Shown here: piece by piece, positions 63,317 to 64,000 of the stretch
Layout of the letters: each line of letters starts with the position of its first letter
Numbering within the stretch: the first letter of the stretch is position 1
Assembly (NCBI RefSeq): GCF_041431135.1
Contig: NZ_CP107799.1
Coordinates: 4,216,001-4,280,000 of the forward strand
Source: Streptomyces sp. NBC_00554
GTDB taxonomy: Bacteria; Actinomycetota; Actinomycetes; Streptomycetales; Streptomycetaceae
Direction: 5' to 3'
Length of the DNA stretch: 64,000 nt
The notes under the pieces: model-generated
What the model saw: the letters and a program-made list of their open reading frames with translations, nothing else
Databases searched by the model: none
What the model was told of the DNA's origin: nothing
Translations under genes and position numbers: made by a program

Positions 63317-64000
63317 TCAGACCCGCATCGGCTGGGGGGACTCGCGGCGCGCCGGGTCGGGACCGTCGTACTCGCGGATGATCTCGTACCGCGTGTTCCG
63401 CTCGACCGGGCGGAAGCCGGCGTCGCGGATCAGGTCGAGCAGGTCCTCGCGGGTCAGCTTGTTCGGGGTGCCGTAGTTGTCCGCGTCGTGCGTGATCTTG
63501 TACTCGACGACCGAGCCGTCCATGTCGTCGGCGCCGTGCTGGAGGGCGAGCTGCGCGGTCTGGACGCCGTGCATGACCCAGAAGACCTTGACGTGCGGGA
63601 CGTTGTCGAAGAGCAGCCGGGAGACCGCGAAGGTCTTCAGGGCCTCGGCGCCGGTCGCCATCTGCGTACGCGCCTGGAGGCGGTTACGGACCTTGCCGTC
63701 CTTCACGTCCACGAAGTCGTGCTGGTAGCGCAGCGGGATGAAGACCTGGAAACCGCCGGTCTCGTCCTGGAGTTCGCGCAGCCGCAGCACGTGGTCCACG
63801 CGGTGGCGGGGCTCCTCGATGTGGCCGTACAGCATCGTGCACGGGGTCTTGAAACCCTTTTCGTGCGCGAGCCGGTGGATGCGCGACCAGTCCTCCCAGT
63901 GGGTGCGGTGGTCGACAATGTGCTGCCGGACCTCCCAGTCGAAGATCTCGGCGCCGCCACCGGTGAGGGACTCGAGCCCGGCGTCGATCAGCTCGTCGAG
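63317..64000 (-). CDS. mqnE: Aminofutalosine synthase, 3' part
   Basis: The C-terminal 227 residues of the radical-SAM enzyme that makes aminofutalosine; the N-terminal part with the iron-sulfur Cys motif is beyond the right edge. Seen: SLTGGGAEIFDWEVRQHI, CTMLYGHIEE, FIPLRYQHDFVDVKDGK and ALQHGADDMDGSVVEYKI, all family segments. It feeds the pathway completed by mqnC. Confidence 0.94.
   Translation of the reverse strand, partial: LDELIDAGLESLTGGGAEIFDWEVRQHIVDHRTHWEDWSRIHRLAHEKGFKTPCTMLYGHIEEPRHRVDHVLRLRELQDETGGFQVFIPLRYQHDFVDVKDGKVRNRLQARTQMATGAEALKTFAVSRLLFDNVPHVKVFWVMHGVQTAQLALQHGADDMDGSVVEYKITHDADNYGTPNKLTREDLLDLIRDAGFRPVERNTRYEIIREYDGPDPARRESPQPMRV

Noticed and set aside
1..64000. CRISPR arrays, insertion sequences and phage genes
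   Set aside because: No regularly spaced repeats and no transposase or integrase reading frame were seen.

Overview
The window is a stretch of Streptomyces-type chromosome. It has very high GC, frequent GTG/TTG starts, many ATGA/GTGA stop-start overlaps and GC-rich hairpin terminators. It carries several genes of the futalosine menaquinone route (mqnC, mqnA, and the 3' part of mqnE), plus menG and a geranylgeranyl-reductase-like gene. It starts inside nuoA (left edge, minus strand) and ends inside mqnE (right edge, minus strand). From memory, the core gene order resembles the S. coelicolor region between about SCO4562 and SCO4494; this was not checked by alignment.

Layout. 1-13027: respiratory and housekeeping genes (nuoA, an NlpC/P60 hydrolase, peptide deformylase, a flavoprotein reductase, an acetyltransferase, a PASTA protein, menG), a three-gene exopolysaccharide-type operon (small membrane protein, deacetylase/glycosyltransferase fusion, acyltransferase), a GH18-like lipoprotein, then mqnC with a short amidohydrolase-like partner. 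13099-25945: a tad (Flp-type) pilus locus on the minus strand (CpaB-like, TadZ, TadA, TadB, TadC, pilin, two TadE, TadG-like, prepilin peptidase, and a large membrane protein with LysM and BTAD domains). It is interrupted by a plus-strand cassette of a lipoprotein, a secreted protein and an Esx-like small protein (17205-19323). 26403-35590: accessory genes (RecQ-type helicase, two toxin-antitoxin-like pairs, MFS exporter with MarR regulator, GntR regulator and small proteins of unknown role).

35985-51599 is the most unusual region. It holds a second copy of the lipoprotein/secreted/Esx-like cassette and two T7SS-signal-type proteins, each preceded by its own small Esx-like protein. It also holds three related proteins of one undescribed family (a fourth lies at 28202), a membrane protein, a PH-like protein, a WXG100-like protein, a 1522-residue EccC/EssC-type ATPase and a transmembrane Ser/Thr kinase. 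No EccB, EccD, EccE or mycosin is visible. I read it as a compact type VII secretion-like system whose lipoprotein/secreted pair may be a dedicated envelope component or export partner. The duplicated cassette inside the tad locus is the clearest clue that these genes form a unit.

51671-64000: mqnA, a cold-shock protein with a structured leader, an XRE-cupin regulator divergent from azlCD, an acyl-CoA ligase, a MaoC-like protein, a surface-polymer trio (two putative glycosyltransferases and a sulfotransferase), a TetR regulator, a DUF4229-type membrane protein, an acetyltransferase and mqnE. Two copies of a common Streptomyces intergenic repeat lie at 57121 and 62271.
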